64,000 bases of DNA from positions 1,674,001-1,738,000 of the forward strand of contig NZ_JABMEG010000001.1 in the NCBI RefSeq assembly GCF_013179735.1. The letters are read 5' to 3'. The translations under genes and the position numbers were made by a program. This stretch comes from Permianibacter fluminis. GTDB lineage: Bacteria > Pseudomonadota > Gammaproteobacteria > Enterobacterales > Permianibacteraceae. Below the pieces are notes generated by a model that saw nothing but the letters and a program-made list of their open reading frames with translations, searched no databases and had not been told where the DNA came from. Each line of letters opens with the position of its first letter. Position 1 is the stretch's first letter. Below are positions 61,624-64,000 of this stretch, piece by piece.

Positions 61624-64000
61624 ATGCACGTGTCGGAGTCAGTCAGCGGGAATTCGCCAGCAGCAACGCTGCCACTTGCCTTGCCATGGCCACAGCTGGT
61701 CGCGCTGGTGTTGCTGTATGCGTTGCTCGGTTACATCGGTCTGCGTTTCGGTGATGGCAGCGGGCTGGTTTCCACGGTGTGGCCGGCATCCGGTTTGGCT
61801 GCTGCGCTGGCGCTGGTGTCGGGCCCGCGGGCCTTGTGGGTTCCGTTTGCCGGCAACCTGCTGCTGATGTTCTTTTCTTCGCTGTCCTTCGATATTCCTG
61901 CGCTCAACGCCATCGGTATCGCCATCGGCTGCGCGGCAGCCAATACCGGCGAGGCCTGGTTCATTCAGCGCGTCAGTGGTGGCTATGGTCCGAGCAAGCT
62001 GAACGACACGCCGGCATTGTTGCGCTTCATGGTATTGGCGGCGCCGGTCGGCAGTTTCTTCAGTGCCTTGGTCGGCATTGCAACCTTGTTGGCGTTCGCC
62101 GGTAAACCGACCCTCGATCCCGGCACCCGCTTGGTGCTGTGGTGGAGCGGCGATATGGTCGGCTGTTTGCTGATCGCCCCGGTGTTGCTGACCTTGGCCT
62201 GGCGACGGGCTTCCGCGCAGCAGTTTCTCGAATTCATCAGCCTGATGGTGCTGGTCTCGTTCTATCTGTTTGCGCTGCTGACGCCGGCCTTGGCCAATAC
62301 CGGTTGGCAGGCACTGCTGGCGCCGATCGGTTTGCCACTGTTGTTCTGGGCCGTGGTGCGGCTGCGCTTTTTCTATCTGAATCTGTTGTTGCTGCTGGTC
62401 GGCATGGTGTTTGTGGTGGTGCACTTTCAGGGCCGCGGGCCGTTTCAGCTCGGCACGCCGTTGTACTCGCATCTGGCGCTGCAGTTTTTTCTGGTCAGTT
62501 TGCAAGTCACCACGCTGCTGGCGGCAACGCTGCTGCGCGAACGCCGTCAGCTGAATCTGGATTTGCGACAAGTCAACCAGCAGCTCGAACAGCAAGTGCG
62601 GGAGCGCACCTTGACCATTCAGCAGCAATCGACCCGGCTGCGGGAAATTGTTGATGCGCTGCCGCTGTATCTGAGCGTGCGGACGAAAACCGGTGAGGTG
62701 TTGATTGCCAACCGCGCAATGCGGCAACTCGGTGAGTCCGAGCCGGACTGGCTGCAGCAGGCGCGCGAGACGGTAAACCCGACCAGTCAAGCTGTTCTGG
62801 ATGTCACCGGCAGCGTGCAGGATTCACATGGCCAGCTACGCTTGCTGCAAGCCCAGGTGTTGCCGCTGCACGATGCGGAAAAACAGGCCGTGCTGGTGCT
62901 GGCGCAAGACGTCACCGAACGTACCCGGCAACAGCAAATTGAGCAGTTGCATGTGCGGGTATTGCAACGGCTGACTGACGGCACGTCGCTGGCTGCGGTG
63001 CTGGCGCACGTGGTGCAAGTAGTCGAATCGATGGAACCGGAATTGTTGGCGTCGATTCTACTGGTTGATCATCAGCGTGGCGTCATTCGTCATGCCGCTG
63101 CCGGTCGCTTGCCGGCTTTTTACTGTGAGGCCATCGACGGTATCGCGATTGGCCACGGCGTCGGCAGTTGCGGTACCGCAGCGGCAATCGGTCAGCGGGT
63201 GATTGTCGGTGATATTGCGACCGACCCGCTCTGGCAGGACTACACCGAATTGGCGGCGCGCGCCGGTCTTGCTGCGTGCTGGTCCGAGCCGGTAAAGGGT
63301 AGCAATGGTCAGGTGCTGGCCACCTTTGCGTTGTACACCCGACAGCCGGCGTTGCCGACACCTGCGCAATTGCAATTGATTGATTCGGTGGCGGCGCTGG
63401 TTCGCCTGGCCATCGAGCGGCACCGTGCCCAGCAACATTTGCGTCAGCTTTCGCGCGCCATCGAACAAACCGCCAGCGCGGTCATGCTGTGCGATGCCCG
63501 CGGCGTCATCGAGTATGTCAACGCCAGCTTCAGTCAAATGCTGGGCCAAACGGCGGAGCAGGCGCAGGGCCAATCGGCCTTGCAGTTGATGCTGCCGGAT
63601 GACGCCGACGGCCAACTGGTGCGCGATGCCATTTCCTTGTCATTGCAAGAAGGGCGAGGTTGGCAGGGCGAATTCATTGGCTGTCGTCGTGACGGTAATA
63701 AACTGTGGTTGCATGCCTCGCTGTCGCCGATCAGTAACGGCACCGGCCAGATTGAAAATGTGGTCGCGGTGCTGGAAGACATCAGCTCGTACAAACAGGC
63801 GCAGGCAAAAGTGGAATACCTCGCCTTCCACGATGCGCTGACCGGGCTTGCCAACCGCCGGTTGTTCCTGTTGCGGCTGGAAGAAGAAGTGCGACGCTTG
63901 CGCCGTGCCGGCGGCATGGCGGCGCTGCTGTTTTTTGATCTCGACGAATTCAAACGCATCAACGACACCCTCGGTCACGAAGCCGGCGATGATCTGCTCA
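61624..64000 (+). CDS. MASE1-PAS-GAF-PAS-GGDEF membrane signalling protein, C terminus cut by window edge
   Basis: The frame opens at ATG 61624 (AAGGGA upstream) and has no stop before the window end, giving 792 residues. An integral MASE1 sensor of about eight helices (residues about 20-300) is followed by a coiled region (RQVNQQLEQQVRERT), a PAS-like domain (about 340-440), a GAF-like domain (about 445-600, with ASILLVDHQRGVIRHAAAG and GVGSCGTAAAIGQRV), a second PAS (about 605-725) and the start of a GGDEF domain (LAFHDALTGLANRRLFLLRL, FFDLDEFKRINDTLGHEAGD). It is a cyclic-di-GMP synthase or, if an EAL domain follows, a dual enzyme. Confidence 0.9.
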   Translation, partial: MHVSESVSGNSPAATLPLALPWPQLVALVLLYALLGYIGLRFGDGSGLVSTVWPASGLAAALALVSGPRALWVPFAGNLLLMFFSSLSFDIPALNAIGIAIGCAAANTGEAWFIQRVSGGYGPSKLNDTPALLRFMVLAAPVGSFFSALVGIATLLAFAGKPTLDPGTRLVLWWSGDMVGCLLIAPVLLTLAWRRASAQQFLEFISLMVLVSFYLFALLTPALANTGWQALLAPIGLPLLFWAVVRLRFFYLNLLLLLVGMVFVVVHFQGRGPFQLGTPLYSHLALQFFLVSLQVTTLLAATLLRERRQLNLDLRQVNQQLEQQVRERTLTIQQQSTRLREIVDALPLYLSVRTKTGEVLIANRAMRQLGESEPDWLQQARETVNPTSQAVLDVTGSVQDSHGQLRLLQAQVLPLHDAEKQAVLVLAQDVTERTRQQQIEQLHVRVLQRLTDGTSLAAVLAHVVQVVESMEPELLASILLVDHQRGVIRHAAAGRLPAFYCEAIDGIAIGHGVGSCGTAAAIGQRVIVGDIATDPLWQDYTELAARAGLAACWSEPVKGSNGQVLATFALYTRQPALPTPAQLQLIDSVAALVRLAIERHRAQQHLRQLSRAIEQTASAVMLCDARGVIEYVNASFSQMLGQTAEQAQGQSALQLMLPDDADGQLVRDAISLSLQEGRGWQGEFIGCRRDGNKLWLHASLSPISNGTGQIENVVAVLEDISSYKQAQAKVEYLAFHDALTGLANRRLFLLRLEEEVRRLRRAGGMAALLFFDLDEFKRINDTLGHEAGDDLL

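Overview
The window reads as chromosomal DNA of a GC-rich gammaproteobacterium; I do not assign a genus. The evidence is the conserved order miaB-ybeZ-ybeY-corC-lnt, the smpB / ratA-rnfH divergent group, a tmRNA whose tag reads ANDDNYALAA, an acnD-prpF methylcitrate pair, an outer-membrane toolkit (waaA, lnt, many lipoboxes) and a GlyGly-CTERM sorting tail. No phage, plasmid or CRISPR genes were seen.

Layout. 1-8 kb: start of an ECF sigma gene, an MDR oxidoreductase and an alpha/beta hydrolase divergent from an HxlR regulator, an AHSA1-like protein, a periplasmic solute-binding protein, and a TetR gene divergent from a RomA-like metallo-hydrolase. 8-14 kb: a minus-strand unit of a YtrA-type GntR regulator, ABC ATPase, ABC permease and S9 peptidase. 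14-18.6 kb: prpF and acnD separated by a DUF559 gene framed by GC-rich palindromic repeats. 18.9-26 kb: a large unknown protein, a ThDP enzyme, an FAD dehydrogenase and an AraC regulator. 26-28 kb: Sua5-type synthase and tmRNA, with part of the tmRNA 3-prime end duplicated downstream. 28-36 kb: PAP2 lipoprotein, an ABC permease fused to an M1 aminopeptidase with its ATPase, and two tandem TraT-like lipoproteins. 35.8-48 kb: an M14 carboxypeptidase with a GlyGly-CTERM tail and a secreted partner, a TetR gene divergent from an amidohydrolase, smpB, ratA, rnfH, another TetR, a two-subunit M16 peptidase and waaA. 49-64 kb: an AT-richer orphan gene, acpH-like gene, the miaB to lnt cluster, htpX, a YceK-like lipoprotein, ettA, a HEAT-cyclophilin fusion and a truncated MASE1-PAS-GAF-PAS-GGDEF protein.

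Themes. Peptide handling is prominent: S9, M1, M14 and two M16 proteases, two of them tied to ABC exporters. Translation quality control is also prominent: ssrA, smpB, ratA, ettA, ybeY, miaB and a threonylcarbamoyl-adenosine synthase. Several regulator/target pairs show clear palindromic operators in their divergent spacers. Intergenic space is rich in dispersed repeats of at least four families: a long hairpin near the left edge; GC-rich palindromes with a CCCTCTCCCC core; paired inverted elements with a CCCCTCCTT core; and a CCGGATGCAGCGCAGC element. The DUF559 gene nested between repeats inside the prp operon, the GntR/ABC/S9 unit and the ThDP/FAD/AraC module are the most interesting candidates for undescribed biology.
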